17,528 nt of DNA from CAZJYC01 sp964550165 (GCA_964550165.1 CAZJYC010000054.1:1-17528), one strand, 5' to 3'. Positions 7,431-14,802 are shown, numbered from the stretch's first letter. Notes: generated by a model from the sequence alone, not told the origin. Program-made: numbers and translations.

Positions 7431-7865
7431 TCAGGCTTTCTGGAAGACGTAGTTGAGCTGGCCGCTTGGCAGCTTGTTGGCCACAGTCTCCATCTCCATT
7501 CCCAGTTTAATATCATTTTCGGGGATATCTTTGGCGATTCTTCCGAAGATTTTATAATCTCCGTAGTCGAGAACGGCGATGAAGTAGGGCAGGTCTGCTT
7601 CAAACCCGGACGGAGCATACTGCAGCCTGCTGAAGGTTAAAAGCTTCCCTTTTCCCGAAATCTCGAACCATTCCACATCACTGGCAAAGCATTTATAGCA
7701 ATCTGCCCTGGGAGGAAAGAAAACCTGGCCGCAGCTTTTACAGCGGGTGCCCATGACCTTTCCTTCTTCCAGGTACTTAATAAAATCATTAACCTTGGTG
7801 GTGGAGGTAAAGCTCACTGTCCCGAATTTCTTGAACCGGTCATCGATTTCTTTTTTGTTACCCAT
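7431..7865 (-). CDS. DUF35 zinc-ribbon/OB-fold protein, thiolase partner
   Basis: A 144-residue protein with a four-cysteine zinc ribbon, CKSCGQVFFPPRADCYKC (C42, C45, C56, C59), then an OB-fold with EISGKGKLLTFSRL and PYFIAVLDYGDYKIFGRI. This is the DUF35/YcF_C-type architecture. Family members form complexes with thiolases: they bridge thiolase and HMG-CoA synthase in archaea, and BbsA/BbsB form benzoylsuccinyl-CoA thiolase in anaerobic toluene degraders. The gene starts 3 bp after the thiolase stop, with GGGAGGT lying in the end of the thiolase gene, so the two are co-translated. The role is probably to open or shape the thiolase's CoA site; no catalytic residues of its own are evident. 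Confidence 0.9.
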   Translation of the reverse strand: MGNKKEIDDRFKKFGTVSFTSTTKVNDFIKYLEEGKVMGTRCKSCGQVFFPPRADCYKCFASDVEWFEISGKGKLLTFSRLQYAPSGFEADLPYFIAVLDYGDYKIFGRIAKDIPENDIKLGMEMETVANKLPSGQLNYVFQKA

Positions 7866-7868
7866 TTT

Positions 7869-9035
7869 TTACCTCCCGAGAATGGTGATGTTTCCGTAAA
7901 GGCCGACGCCGCCGATATTATGGATAAGCCCTATCTCCGGGGCCTTGACCTGCATCTCCCCGGCCTCGCCTCTGAGCTGAAGGACTATGGTCCTGATCTG
8001 GGAGCCGCCGGTGGCTCCGATGGGATGGCCTTTGGAAAGCAGGCCTCCGTCGACGTTCACCGGAATGCGTCCTTCTTTATAAGTCTCTTTGCTTTTGACC
8101 AGCTCCTTCCCTTCTCCTGGCTCGGCAAATCCTAAATCCTCATAGGCGATTATCTCTGAAATTGTGAAACAGTCGTGGACTTCGGCAACATCGATATTTT
8201 TTGGAGTCACACCGGCCATTTTGTAGGCTTGCCGCGCCGCCCCCTGAGCCACTGCCAGCCCGGTGAACGTACCCCTGCCTGCCAGATTAACGCTGGCCGA
8301 GGCAGCGGCCAGCCCCAGAATCCAGACTGGCTTTTTACTCAGAGCTTTCGCTCTTTCCTCGCTGGCAACGATAAGGCAGGAACTTCCATCCGCGTTGGCG
8401 CAACAGTCGCCCACGCGAAGCGGGCTGGCCACTGGACCGGATAAGGGGCTCTGCGGGTCTTTGAACATCTCGAACGTCACCGCCTTGCGGTAGACAGCCT
8501 TTTCGTTCATTTGGCCGTAGGTGGAAGCCTTGACCCTGACCAGAGCCAGATCGTCGAGCGTGGTGCCGTATCTTTCCATATGCGCCCTGGCAAACATGGC
8601 ATAATAAGCAGGCATCATCGTCCCGAAAGGACTTTCCCACTGGATATCAGCACCGCGGCCCATCCTCTCCTGGGATTCCGCCGAAGAAATCTCTGACATC
8701 TTCTGAAAGCCGATGACTGCCACCGCATCATGAAGGCCGGATTTGATCAACGCATAGGCCATTCTCAAGCCCGTGCTGCTCGAGGAACACAGACTCTCAA
8801 GATAGCATGTCGGCTGAGGAATAAGACCCAGATACTCGGCAAAGACTCCTGACGGGGAGCGCTGTTTGTCGTACTCCGGGGCCGAACAGATGATGGAGGC
8901 GTCGATATCCTTAACAGTGATCCGGGCATCCTGCATCGCTTCCTTGAAGCCCTCAAAGGCCAGCTCGCGTATCGAGCCAGGATATCCCCGGACAAAGGCG
9001 CTCTGGCCGACGCCGATGATTCCTACTTTTCCCAT
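7869..9035 (-). CDS. Thiolase, SCP-x/BbsB-like, partner of the DUF35 protein
   Basis: A 388-residue thiolase-fold protein. The nucleophile is C83 (LESLCSSSSTGL), with H288 in EVHDCFTISE and H337 in SKGHPIGATGG. The C-terminal motif is HNIGGVGLYGN (372-382), so the second cysteine of ordinary acetoacetyl-CoA thiolases (CxGGG) is absent, as in SCP-x-type thiolases. Such enzymes usually cleave or form branched or bulky 3-ketoacyl-CoAs and need a DUF35 partner, which follows 3 bp downstream. The GGGAGGT ribosome site supports ATG 9035. The pair precedes the BcrB-like operon on the same strand but is separated from it by 302 bp. The substrate is unknown. BbsB-type benzoylsuccinyl-CoA cleavage is one candidate, suggested by neighbours rather than by residues. 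Confidence 0.9.
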   Translation of the reverse strand: MGKVGIIGVGQSAFVRGYPGSIRELAFEGFKEAMQDARITVKDIDASIICSAPEYDKQRSPSGVFAEYLGLIPQPTCYLESLCSSSSTGLRMAYALIKSGLHDAVAVIGFQKMSEISSAESQERMGRGADIQWESPFGTMMPAYYAMFARAHMERYGTTLDDLALVRVKASTYGQMNEKAVYRKAVTFEMFKDPQSPLSGPVASPLRVGDCCANADGSSCLIVASEERAKALSKKPVWILGLAAASASVNLAGRGTFTGLAVAQGAARQAYKMAGVTPKNIDVAEVHDCFTISEIIAYEDLGFAEPGEGKELVKSKETYKEGRIPVNVDGGLLSKGHPIGATGGSQIRTIVLQLRGEAGEMQVKAPEIGLIHNIGGVGLYGNITILGR

Positions 9036-9176
9036 TATGACCTCCCTTCAAATTCAAAAAAGATCTTTAAGAAGCCATTCTTCCTCTGATCGTGTGATCG
9101 CTTTATTTACATCTGGAATCCAGGCCCAGCTCTCTCTGCAAGATGGGCGAAGTCGTAGAAGTTACTTTCCTCTCCC

Positions 9177-9204
9177 AATATAAACGCATTAAATTTTGTT
9201 ACAA
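9177..9204 (-). promoter_or_regulatory. Weak candidate promoter for the thiolase/DUF35 pair
   Basis: On the minus strand TTGTAA (9204-9199), 16 nt and TATATT (9182-9177) match a sigma-70 promoter moderately. The -35 overlaps the edge of the REP-like repeat at 9203, and the leader would be about 135 nt. The call is tentative. Confidence 0.35.
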
Positions 9205-9362
9205 TGCCATGGCGAGCGACCGAAGGGAGCGTGGCCATCTGACGAAGTCGTTGCGAGACGCGAAGCGCCATGGCAATCTCATTAACTTTATGAGATTGCT
9301 TCGCTTTGCTCGCATGAGAGGATTGCCTCGTCGCCTCCCGCCACGCTCCACTCGCGATGACA
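9203..9362. repeat. REP-like palindromic repeat, copy A
   Basis: A 160-bp imperfect fold-back sequence in the divergent gap. It begins with GCGAGCGACCGAAGGGAGCG and returns near its right end as CCACGCTCCACTCGCGATGACA. An inner hairpin, CAATCTCAT ... ATGAGATTG (about 9273-9299), lies in the middle. A 23-nt block at 9213-9235 is identical to 13376-13398. It has the character of a mobile palindromic repeat; no gene is encoded. Confidence 0.85.
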
Positions 9363-9415
9363 CTTTTGCGTTTGTATTTTGTATTAGGTTAAAGTCAGTC
9401 ACTTAATATCATACG

Positions 9416-9437
9416 AAAAATTTGAAGTCAAATTTTT
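9416..9437. promoter_or_regulatory. Perfect 10-bp dyad, candidate operator
   Basis: AAAAATTTGA (9416-9425), AG, then TCAAATTTTT (9428-9437) form a perfect inverted repeat about 90 bp upstream of the -35 of the Dch-like gene. Its symmetry and position between two divergent catabolic units suggest a regulator site. A short direct repeat, GGACTCT, follows at about 9475 and 9497. Confidence 0.45.
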
Positions 9438-9527
9438 GAAAAAACTGAACAGTGTTAGCAAAAGCTGAAAAGCGGACTCTTGTGCAGTTCAAAGGTGGAC
9501 TCTCGGGAAAAACTAAAACTAAAACAG

Positions 9528-9556
9528 TTGACAGAGAAAGAATCAGATGATATGTA
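9528..9556 (+). promoter_or_regulatory. Candidate promoter for the Dch-like/Had-like operon
   Basis: TTGACA (9528-9533), 17 nt and TATGTA (9551-9556): a perfect -35 with a weak -10. The expected start near 9563 leaves a leader of about 50 nt before GTG 9613. Confidence 0.5.
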
Positions 9557-9612
9557 TAACGTCTCATTTCGCATCGTCCAGAACTGGACAATTTTTTTTA
9601 AAGAGGATTGAT

Positions 9613-10389
9613 GTGAGCAAAAATTTTACAAACATCATCTTCGAGGTCAAGGGCGATAGGGCATTCCTGACCATCAACCGCCCGCCTTTGAATATCCTCA
9701 ATATCGCCACCATGGAAGAAATGAACCAGGCCATAAGTTCGCTAATCGGCAACAAAGACGTGAAAATCCTTGTCCTGACCGGAAGCGGAGAGAAGGCTTT
9801 CTCGGCAGGAGTGGATGTGGCAGATCATACTGAGGAGAAAGCGGGGAAAATGATCCATGTCTTCCATGATGTTTTCCGCAACTTGCTGAAGCTTGACCAG
9901 GTCACTGTCGCTGCTCTGAAAGGCCTGACCCTGGGTGGTGGCTGTGAAATAGCCCTTTTCTGCGACCTCATCCTCGCTGCGGACAACATGAAAATCGGGC
10001 AGCCTGAAATAAAGCTTTCCGTTATCGCACCGGTCGCCCTCCTCATCCTTCCTCGCTTGATGGGGCTAAAAAAAGCATCCGAGCTCCTTTTAACCGGGAA
10101 AACTTACGAAGCTGCGGAAGCCGAAAAAATAGGCCTGGTCAACAAAATCGTTTCCCTTGCCTCCTTCGACTCAGAGCTCGAAAAATTCATTCAGCCCTTC
10201 TCAGAGTTGAGCCTCGTTGGCCTTAGGTTTTCAAAAAAAGGAATCAACCTTGGTTTAACGACAAACTTCCTGGAGGGCCTGGATAAAATCGAAAAAACTT
10301 ACCTGGAGGAATTGATGGCCACAGAAGATGCCAACGAGGGCTTGAAGGCATTTATGGAGAAAAGAAAGCCTCTCTGGAAAAATCAATAA
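9613..10389 (+). CDS. Enoyl-CoA hydratase family, resembling cyclohexa-1,5-diene-1-carbonyl-CoA hydratase (Dch)
   Basis: A 258-residue crotonase. NRPPLNILNIATMEEMN (22-38) and AFSAGVDVADHTEEK (62-76) are the blocks I associate with the Dch clade, which adds water to the cyclic diene made by benzoyl-CoA reductase. The crotonase glutamates are present: E112 in LGGGCEIALFCD and E132 in GQPEIKLSV. After E132 the loop reads VIAPVALLILPRL, not the GIIPGDGG loop of the ordinary hydratase at 12551, so the acyl pocket should differ. I start at GTG 9613, because AAAGAGG sits 6 nt before it and the homologous region begins there. An in-frame ATG at 9547 adds 22 unconvincing residues and overlaps the -10. 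It is followed 11 bp later by the Had-like dehydrogenase. A generic enoyl-CoA hydratase remains possible. Confidence 0.82.
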   Translation: MSKNFTNIIFEVKGDRAFLTINRPPLNILNIATMEEMNQAISSLIGNKDVKILVLTGSGEKAFSAGVDVADHTEEKAGKMIHVFHDVFRNLLKLDQVTVAALKGLTLGGGCEIALFCDLILAADNMKIGQPEIKLSVIAPVALLILPRLMGLKKASELLLTGKTYEAAEAEKIGLVNKIVSLASFDSELEKFIQPFSELSLVGLRFSKKGINLGLTTNFLEGLDKIEKTYLEELMATEDANEGLKAFMEKRKPLWKNQ

Positions 10390-10400
10390 AGGAGGACAAA

Positions 10401-11429
10401 ATGAAAGCTGCTGTCTTTCACGAACCCAATAAACCCTTAAAAATCGAAGATGTCCCGCTCCCAAAAACAGGCGCTGAGGAAATCAAGGTAAAAATCGCAG
10501 CCTGCGGTGTCTGCAACACAGACCTGCATTACATAGACCATGGTGTTCCCACCTTCAAAAAACCGCCGATCATCCTGGGCCATGAAGCATCGGGTGTCGT
10601 GGAGGAAGTTGGCTATAAGGTCAAAACCTTCAAGGTTGGCGATCATGTCCTCATCCCGCCCGTCTTCTCTTGCGGCTTCTGCGAAAACTGCCGTTTGGGC
10701 CGGGAGAATATCTGCCTGAATATGATCATGCTGGGCAATCATGTCGACGGCGCTTTTGCGGAATACATCTGCGTTCCGGCCAAAGACTGCCAGCATCTCC
10801 CTAAAGAGCTGCCGCTTCAGGAATCGAGCATCATTGCCGACGCCATTTCCACCCCTTATCACGCTGTCAAAAACAGGGCTCAGGTTAAGCCCGGCGATAC
10901 AGTCGTTGTTTTTGGCTGCGGCGGAGTAGGCATCAATGTCGTCCAGATGGCAGCAGCCTGCGGAGCCTCGGTCACAGCCATCGATATCTCAGATTATAAA
11001 TTGGAGATGGCTAAAAAATTGGGAGCCCTGCACACGATCAATCCTTCAAAAAAAGAGGATAAGAGTGTGCTCAAAGAAATAAGAGCGTTGACCGGAGGAG
11101 GAGCGGATATCGCCATCGAAGCCATCGGCAACCCCAAGACCATCGAAATGGCTTCAGCCGCAGTCAAACCTGGAGGACGCCACGTTCAGGTCGGATTTTC
11201 CGCTCAGGACGCTGTGCTCAATGCCGGGAGATTGATGTTCCGGGAAATCGAGATTATGGGTTCCTTGGGCTGCCGTCCTGTTGATTACGCCAAGATTATC
11301 GAAATGGTGAAGAATAAAAAAATTCAGGTTGAGCCTGTGGTGACCCATAAATTCAAGCTTCAGGACATCAACCAAGCTTTTGACCTGATGAGAAAGGGCG
11401 AAGCCCTGCGCTCGATTGTTGTCTTCTGA
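10401..11429 (+). CDS. Zinc-dependent medium-chain alcohol dehydrogenase, Had-like
   Basis: A 342-residue MDR dehydrogenase. Catalytic zinc residues are C38 (GVCNTDLH) and H61-E62 (GHEASG). Structural zinc cysteines are C91, C94, C97 and C105 (CGFCENCRLGRENIC). The Rossmann loop is GCGGVGINVVQ (172-182), and Asp195 in TAIDISDYKLEM points to NAD+ rather than NADP+. Where most relatives have the third catalytic-zinc cysteine, this protein has Asp147 in IIADAISTPYHAV. I recall the same VADAVTTPYQAV block in 6-hydroxycyclohex-1-ene-1-carbonyl-CoA dehydrogenase (Had) of benzoyl-CoA degraders, and MLGNHVDGAFAEY also fits. It would oxidise the hydroxyacyl-CoA formed by the upstream hydratase. A strong AAGGAGG precedes the ATG and the two genes form an operon. 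Substrate assignment rests on resemblance and context. Confidence 0.85.
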   Translation: MKAAVFHEPNKPLKIEDVPLPKTGAEEIKVKIAACGVCNTDLHYIDHGVPTFKKPPIILGHEASGVVEEVGYKVKTFKVGDHVLIPPVFSCGFCENCRLGRENICLNMIMLGNHVDGAFAEYICVPAKDCQHLPKELPLQESSIIADAISTPYHAVKNRAQVKPGDTVVVFGCGGVGINVVQMAAACGASVTAIDISDYKLEMAKKLGALHTINPSKKEDKSVLKEIRALTGGGADIAIEAIGNPKTIEMASAAVKPGGRHVQVGFSAQDAVLNAGRLMFREIEIMGSLGCRPVDYAKIIEMVKNKKIQVEPVVTHKFKLQDINQAFDLMRKGEALRSIVVF

Positions 11430-11716
11430 TTGTCTTAGCTAAAATCCCTTTTTAATCCGTGACGAGAATAAGAATATAAGAGAACTTCAAATCATCTAAC
11501 TCAAGAGGGAACCAACACGTTTTTTCCGTGACAAGAATCATGCTGTGGATCAGGCTGGTCGTCTCGAAAATCCACCGCTTTTCTATTACCCGGGCGAAGA
11601 CACGGTTATGAAAAAGCCCGCTGAAAAGCTGAGCGAGCCGCAAGGAGCGAAGCGGCGGAGCGATTTCTCAAATAAGGGAGAAGAGAGCAAAGGCTCTGAG
11701 CTGGCCTTGAAATCAG
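11430..11716. other. Convergent gap after the Had-like gene
   Basis: This 287-bp stretch separates convergent genes. No intrinsic terminator with a T-run is evident; TTAGCTAA at about 11435 is short. CCGTGAC(G/A)AGAAT occurs twice (about 11458 and 11526). The repeat GGATCAGGCTGG lies at 11547, and a GCCGC/GCGGC hairpin with a 10-nt loop at 11637-11656. It looks like repeat-derived sequence. Confidence 0.5.
11547..11582 (+). repeat. GGATCAGGCTGG-family repeat, copy 1
   Basis: GGATCAGGCTGG is followed by CTCGAAAA and then CCGCTTTT. The same three blocks in the same order occur, inverted, at 17444-17481, and a variant begins at 17301. This points to a dispersed repeat in the gap after the Had-like gene. 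Confidence 0.65.
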
Positions 11717-12301
11717 TCAGCGGCAGCGCTGCCAATCCGAATCGCCGTAAAAATGCTCAAGCTCTTTCCAGAAATCCTTCATATCGCAGGTCATGATGAT
11801 CAAATCCTGAATCGTTCCTGTTATGTCCTTAACATAGTCAGGTAAGAGATGCTCCTCATGGAATCCAAGCCTGCGGCATATGGTTCTGGCTGCAATCTGG
11901 GGCCTCATCATCTGAACGACGAGCTTCTGAACATTTTTCTCTGCGGCCAGAAAATAGAGCTCTCTCATTATGATTGTTCCCAAGCCCTTTCTCTGAAAAG
12001 GCCTGGCGACGATGACCCGAAGCTCTCCCTGATTTCTCCGCCACTCCTCAAGGGGAAGCTCAAGCGCGCCATCGGCAACGACATCATCGTTGTGCAGGGC
12101 GATGATGCGGAAAACATGGCCTTGCTCGATTAACTTAATCCTCTTGGCGACAATATCTCTGTTTGTGACGTCGACTCTGAGATATTTTCTGTCTTCCTCG
12201 GGAAGGGAGAGGTAAAATTTCATCATCCTGTCGAGATCATCGATGGTCAGATTTCTTATGACAACCTTTGTTCCGTCCTTTAAAGTCTCCGTTTTTTTCA
12301 T
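11717..12301 (-). CDS. GNAT-family N-acetyltransferase
   Basis: A 194-residue protein with the GNAT fold: VVIRNLTIDDLDRMMKFYLSL at the N-terminus, then VVADGALEL as beta-4, and the acetyl-CoA pyrophosphate loop RPFQRKGLGTIIM (100-112, matching Q/R-x-x-G-x-G). ARTICRRLGFHEEHLLPDYVKD provides the late helix and strand. The acceptor could be a protein amine, a small molecule or an antibiotic, and I cannot tell which. No Shine-Dalgarno precedes the ATG. The best upstream signal, TTCAAG-16 nt-TATATT (12342-12315), would place the transcript start only a few bases from the ATG, suggesting a nearly leaderless message. A perfect 12-bp palindrome, GGCAGCGCTGCC (11722-11733), covers the last codons. 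It stands alone between two opposing operons. Confidence 0.85.
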   Translation of the reverse strand: MKKTETLKDGTKVVIRNLTIDDLDRMMKFYLSLPEEDRKYLRVDVTNRDIVAKRIKLIEQGHVFRIIALHNDDVVADGALELPLEEWRRNQGELRVIVARPFQRKGLGTIIMRELYFLAAEKNVQKLVVQMMRPQIAARTICRRLGFHEEHLLPDYVKDITGTIQDLIIMTCDMKDFWKELEHFYGDSDWQRCR

Positions 12302-12550
12302 ATCAGTCTTTTACAATATATCTTTTTGATTTCTATCTTGAATTCTCTGATTATTTTTTTACTTCAATGGATATCTACCCTTTAGGCTCTACTCATAGTC
12401 CAGCGTATTGAAAATCTTATCAATCCCTTTATTTTGTGTCAATTGGTTTTACTTCTTGCGCCCTACTAAAGACATATAACGTGTAAATTTTGATTGATCT
12501 GGAGATGAATTTATCCTTCTTTGGTGTTCTTGAGCCGAAGGGTTCGGACT

Positions 12551-13330
12551 TTATTTTCCTTTGAATTCGCCTTTTCTTTTCTCCAGGAAAGCCGCGACTC
12601 CTTCCTTCTTGTCTTCAGTGGTACAGGTCAGGGCATGGAGAAAGGATTCGAGGGCAAAACCCGAGGCGCTGTCCCCTTCCATGCTCCTGTTCACGGCTTC
12701 TTTGGCAAACCTCACAGCCAGCGGCGGCCGGGAAGCGATCTTTCTGGCTAGCTCCATCGCCTCGTCCATCAGTTTATCAGCTGAAACAACCCTGTTGACC
12801 AAGCCGATCCGGTAAGCTTCCTGGGCATCGATGAAATCGCCGGTGAGAATCATCTCCATGGCCCGGCCCAATCCGACAAGCCGGGGAAGGCGCTGTGTTC
12901 CGCCGTCTCCAGGAATGATTCCCAGTTTGACCTCTGGCGCTCCGAATTGAGCCTTTTCCGAACAGATCCGGATCGAACAGGCTAGCGCCAGCTCCAGCCC
13001 TCCACCAAGGGCAAAGCCGTTAACAGCAGCTATGGCCGGGACTTGCAAATTCTCTATTCTCGAAAAAATTTCCTGTCTTTCATGCGAGACCTTGCGGCCT
13101 TTTTTGGCATCCCGGTCCACAAGCTCGTTGATGTCAGCGCCGGCAACAAAAGCTTTATCGCCGGCACCGGTGATGACGAGCACCCTCAACTCTTCATCAT
13201 TTTCGATCTCGTCAAGAAGCTTCTTTAATTCAGACGTTAACTCATTCGATATGGCGTTCATCTTGTCAGGGCGGTTGATGGTTAAAAGGCCGATGTTATC
13301 CTTTTTTTCATAAATGAGTGTCTTGTACAT
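12551..13330 (-). CDS. Enoyl-CoA hydratase (crotonase)
   Basis: A 259-residue canonical crotonase that hydrates trans-2-enoyl-CoA to 3-hydroxyacyl-CoA. Visible are TINRPDKMNAIS (17-28), the oxyanion-hole segment KAFVAGADINEL (59-70), catalytic E113 in ALGGGLELALAC and E133 in GAPEVKLGIIPGDGGTQRL, and a C-terminal helix EGVAAFLEKRKGEFKGK. This intact GIIPGDGG loop marks it as the standard beta-oxidation enzyme, unlike the hydratase at 9613. AAGGAG 7 nt before the ATG supports the start. It is the last gene of the beta-oxidation set and lies 263 bp after the acyl-CoA dehydrogenase, with a REP-like repeat between them. The 249 bp beyond its stop (12302-12550) are A/T-rich, with only a small CCGAA/TTCGG dyad at 12535-12547. 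Confidence 0.95.
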   Translation of the reverse strand: MYKTLIYEKKDNIGLLTINRPDKMNAISNELTSELKKLLDEIENDEELRVLVITGAGDKAFVAGADINELVDRDAKKGRKVSHERQEIFSRIENLQVPAIAAVNGFALGGGLELALACSIRICSEKAQFGAPEVKLGIIPGDGGTQRLPRLVGLGRAMEMILTGDFIDAQEAYRIGLVNRVVSADKLMDEAMELARKIASRPPLAVRFAKEAVNRSMEGDSASGFALESFLHALTCTTEDKKEGVAAFLEKRKGEFKGK

Positions 13331-13364
13331 AATCTTGCTCCTTTTAATACAATAAATATCTTTA

Positions 13365-13452
13365 CATTGTTATTCCGAGCGACCGAAGGGAGCGTGGCAA
13401 TCTCCCCCTATTAAATGAGATTGCTTCGTCACTGCGTTCCTCGCATGACATT
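13365..13452. repeat. REP-like palindromic repeat, copy B
   Basis: An imperfect hairpin. The left arm contains GAGCGACCGAAGGGAGCGTG and then GCAATCTC, the loop is about CCCCTATTAAAT, and the right arm contains GAGATTGCTTCGTC and then CCTCGCATGACA. It shares a 23-nt identical block with copy A. It sits in the gap between the acyl-CoA dehydrogenase and the enoyl-CoA hydratase, just upstream of the latter's ribosome site. Confidence 0.88.
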
Positions 13453-13593
13453 TTATTTAATGCGTCCGTATTAGTATTTTGTCAATGACGTTATGAAATT
13501 GCCTTGCTTCCCTTACAATAACACTTCTTGAGCTCCAAGCGATGAAAAGAATTGGTGGAATCTCCAAATGTGGCCCCCAATAACACGGAAGCA

Positions 13594-14748
13594 TCATTCA
13601 AAGGCTTTGATTCCAAGCTCAAAAGCACCGATGATCAGCTGCTGAATCTGGGAAGTCCCTTCGTAGAGAGTGTTGATCCGGGCGTCGCGGTAGAAGCGTT
13701 CGACATCATATTCGCCAGAGAAGCCGTAGCCTCCATGAATCTGAATCGCTTTGTAGGCAACACGGTTGACCATCTCGCTGCAGTAGTATTTGGCGATGGA
13801 TGTTTCCCTGGTGTTCCGGACTCCTTTATTCTTCATGTCTCCGACACGGTAAACAAGGAGCCTTCCTGCCTCACACTCGACAACCATATCAGCAATCATC
13901 TGCTGGACAAGCTGAAAGCTGGCAATGGGTTTTCCAAACTGGATTCTCTGCTTGGCATATTCTTTACAGATGTCAATGCACCCCTGGGCCGTGCCCACAC
14001 AGCCAGCAGCCACTGTGTACCGGCCAAAATCCAGCGTGCTGAGGGCAATCTTAAAACCCTTGTTCACCTCTCCCAAAACGTTTTCTTTGGGAACGCGGCA
14101 GTTCTCCAGAAAAATCTCGCCTGTGTTGGAAGCGCGAAGTCCCAGCTTATCGTGGAGCTCCTTGGTGGAGAAGCCTTCGAATCCCCTTTCCACCAGAAAG
14201 GCTGTAATTCCTTTGGCCCCTGCCTGCTTGTCTGTCTTGGCGTAGACGATGGCCAGGTCTGCAATTCCTGCGTTCGTGATCCATGTTTTCTGCCCATTAA
14301 GGATATATGAGTCTCCATCCATGGTCGCCGTTGAAATCATGCTCGCCGGGTCACTTCCAGCGTTCGGCTCTGTCAGGCCGTAGCAGCCAATCCATTCTCC
14401 GCTTGTTAACTTGGGGAGGTATTTTTTTTTCTGGTCCTCGTTGCCAAATAAATAGATGGGGAGCTCCACAAGGGAGACTTGAACTGAATAAGTCCCGCGC
14501 AGTGAGGAATCCACCCGGCCAATCTCCTCAGCGACGATCGCGTGGGAGATGTAGTCAAAACCTGCCCCGCCATATTCTTCAGGAATCGGCGTCCCCATGA
14601 AGCCGAGGCCTGCCAGTTTTTGAAAAAGTTCGCGGGGGAATTGAGCTTTTTTGTCATTTTCACGCGCTACAGGAGCAATCTCTTCCTTGGCAAATTGGCG
14701 GATGGTTTCCTGAATCATTTTTTGTTCTTCGCTAAAATCAAAGTCCAT
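13594..14748 (-). CDS. Acyl-CoA dehydrogenase
   Basis: A 384-residue FAD enzyme that introduces the trans-2 double bond. Motifs, numbered from ATG 14748, are CYGLTEPNAGSDP (about 122-134, FAD/substrate), KTWITNAGIADLAIVYAKTD (about 154-173), and RDARINTLYEGTSQIQQL near the C-terminus, where E363 sits at the catalytic-base position of short- and medium-chain dehydrogenases. I use ATG 14748, not the upstream TTG at 14769. The ribosome site AAAGGAG lies inside that seven-codon extension, and homologous sequence (MDFDFSEEQKMIQ) starts at the ATG. It is preceded by the hydroxyacyl-CoA dehydrogenase with a 54-bp gap holding a palindromic repeat. Electrons would go to ETF, which is not encoded in the window. 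Chain length cannot be fixed; a short-chain or branched acyl-CoA is likely. Confidence 0.94.
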   Translation of the reverse strand: MDFDFSEEQKMIQETIRQFAKEEIAPVARENDKKAQFPRELFQKLAGLGFMGTPIPEEYGGAGFDYISHAIVAEEIGRVDSSLRGTYSVQVSLVELPIYLFGNEDQKKKYLPKLTSGEWIGCYGLTEPNAGSDPASMISTATMDGDSYILNGQKTWITNAGIADLAIVYAKTDKQAGAKGITAFLVERGFEGFSTKELHDKLGLRASNTGEIFLENCRVPKENVLGEVNKGFKIALSTLDFGRYTVAAGCVGTAQGCIDICKEYAKQRIQFGKPIASFQLVQQMIADMVVECEAGRLLVYRVGDMKNKGVRNTRETSIAKYYCSEMVNRVAYKAIQIHGGYGFSGEYDVERFYRDARINTLYEGTSQIQQLIIGAFELGIKAFE

Positions 14749-14775
14749 GACACACTCCTTTGTGCTCAATCAATT

Positions 14776-14798
14776 AAAAAAGGGGCCTGTCCCCTTTT
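14776..14798. repeat. Palindromic repeat, GGGGACTGTCCC family, copy 2
   Basis: AAAAGGGG, CCTGT, CCCCTTTT flanked by extra A: a variant with A to C in the core. It sits in the 54-bp gap between the hydroxyacyl-CoA and acyl-CoA dehydrogenases. On the minus strand a GGGG/CCCC stem is followed by six T, so it could partly terminate transcription within the operon. Confidence 0.8.
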
Positions 14799-14802
14799 AC
14801 TT

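Noticed and set aside
9056..9130. A possible gene remnant on the minus strand ending PDVNKAITRSEEEWLLKDLF
   Set aside because: The stretch reads like a protein C-terminus, but only about 25 codons are open, it has no start, and I recognise no family. Chance cannot be excluded.
9143..9406. Plus-strand and opposing minus-strand frames in the divergent gap
   Set aside because: Both are translations of the REP-like repeat and neither has protein-like composition or a ribosome site.
14749..14769. Upstream TTG start giving a 391-residue acyl-CoA dehydrogenase
   Set aside because: The ribosome site for ATG 14748 lies inside this extension and the family N-terminus starts at the ATG.
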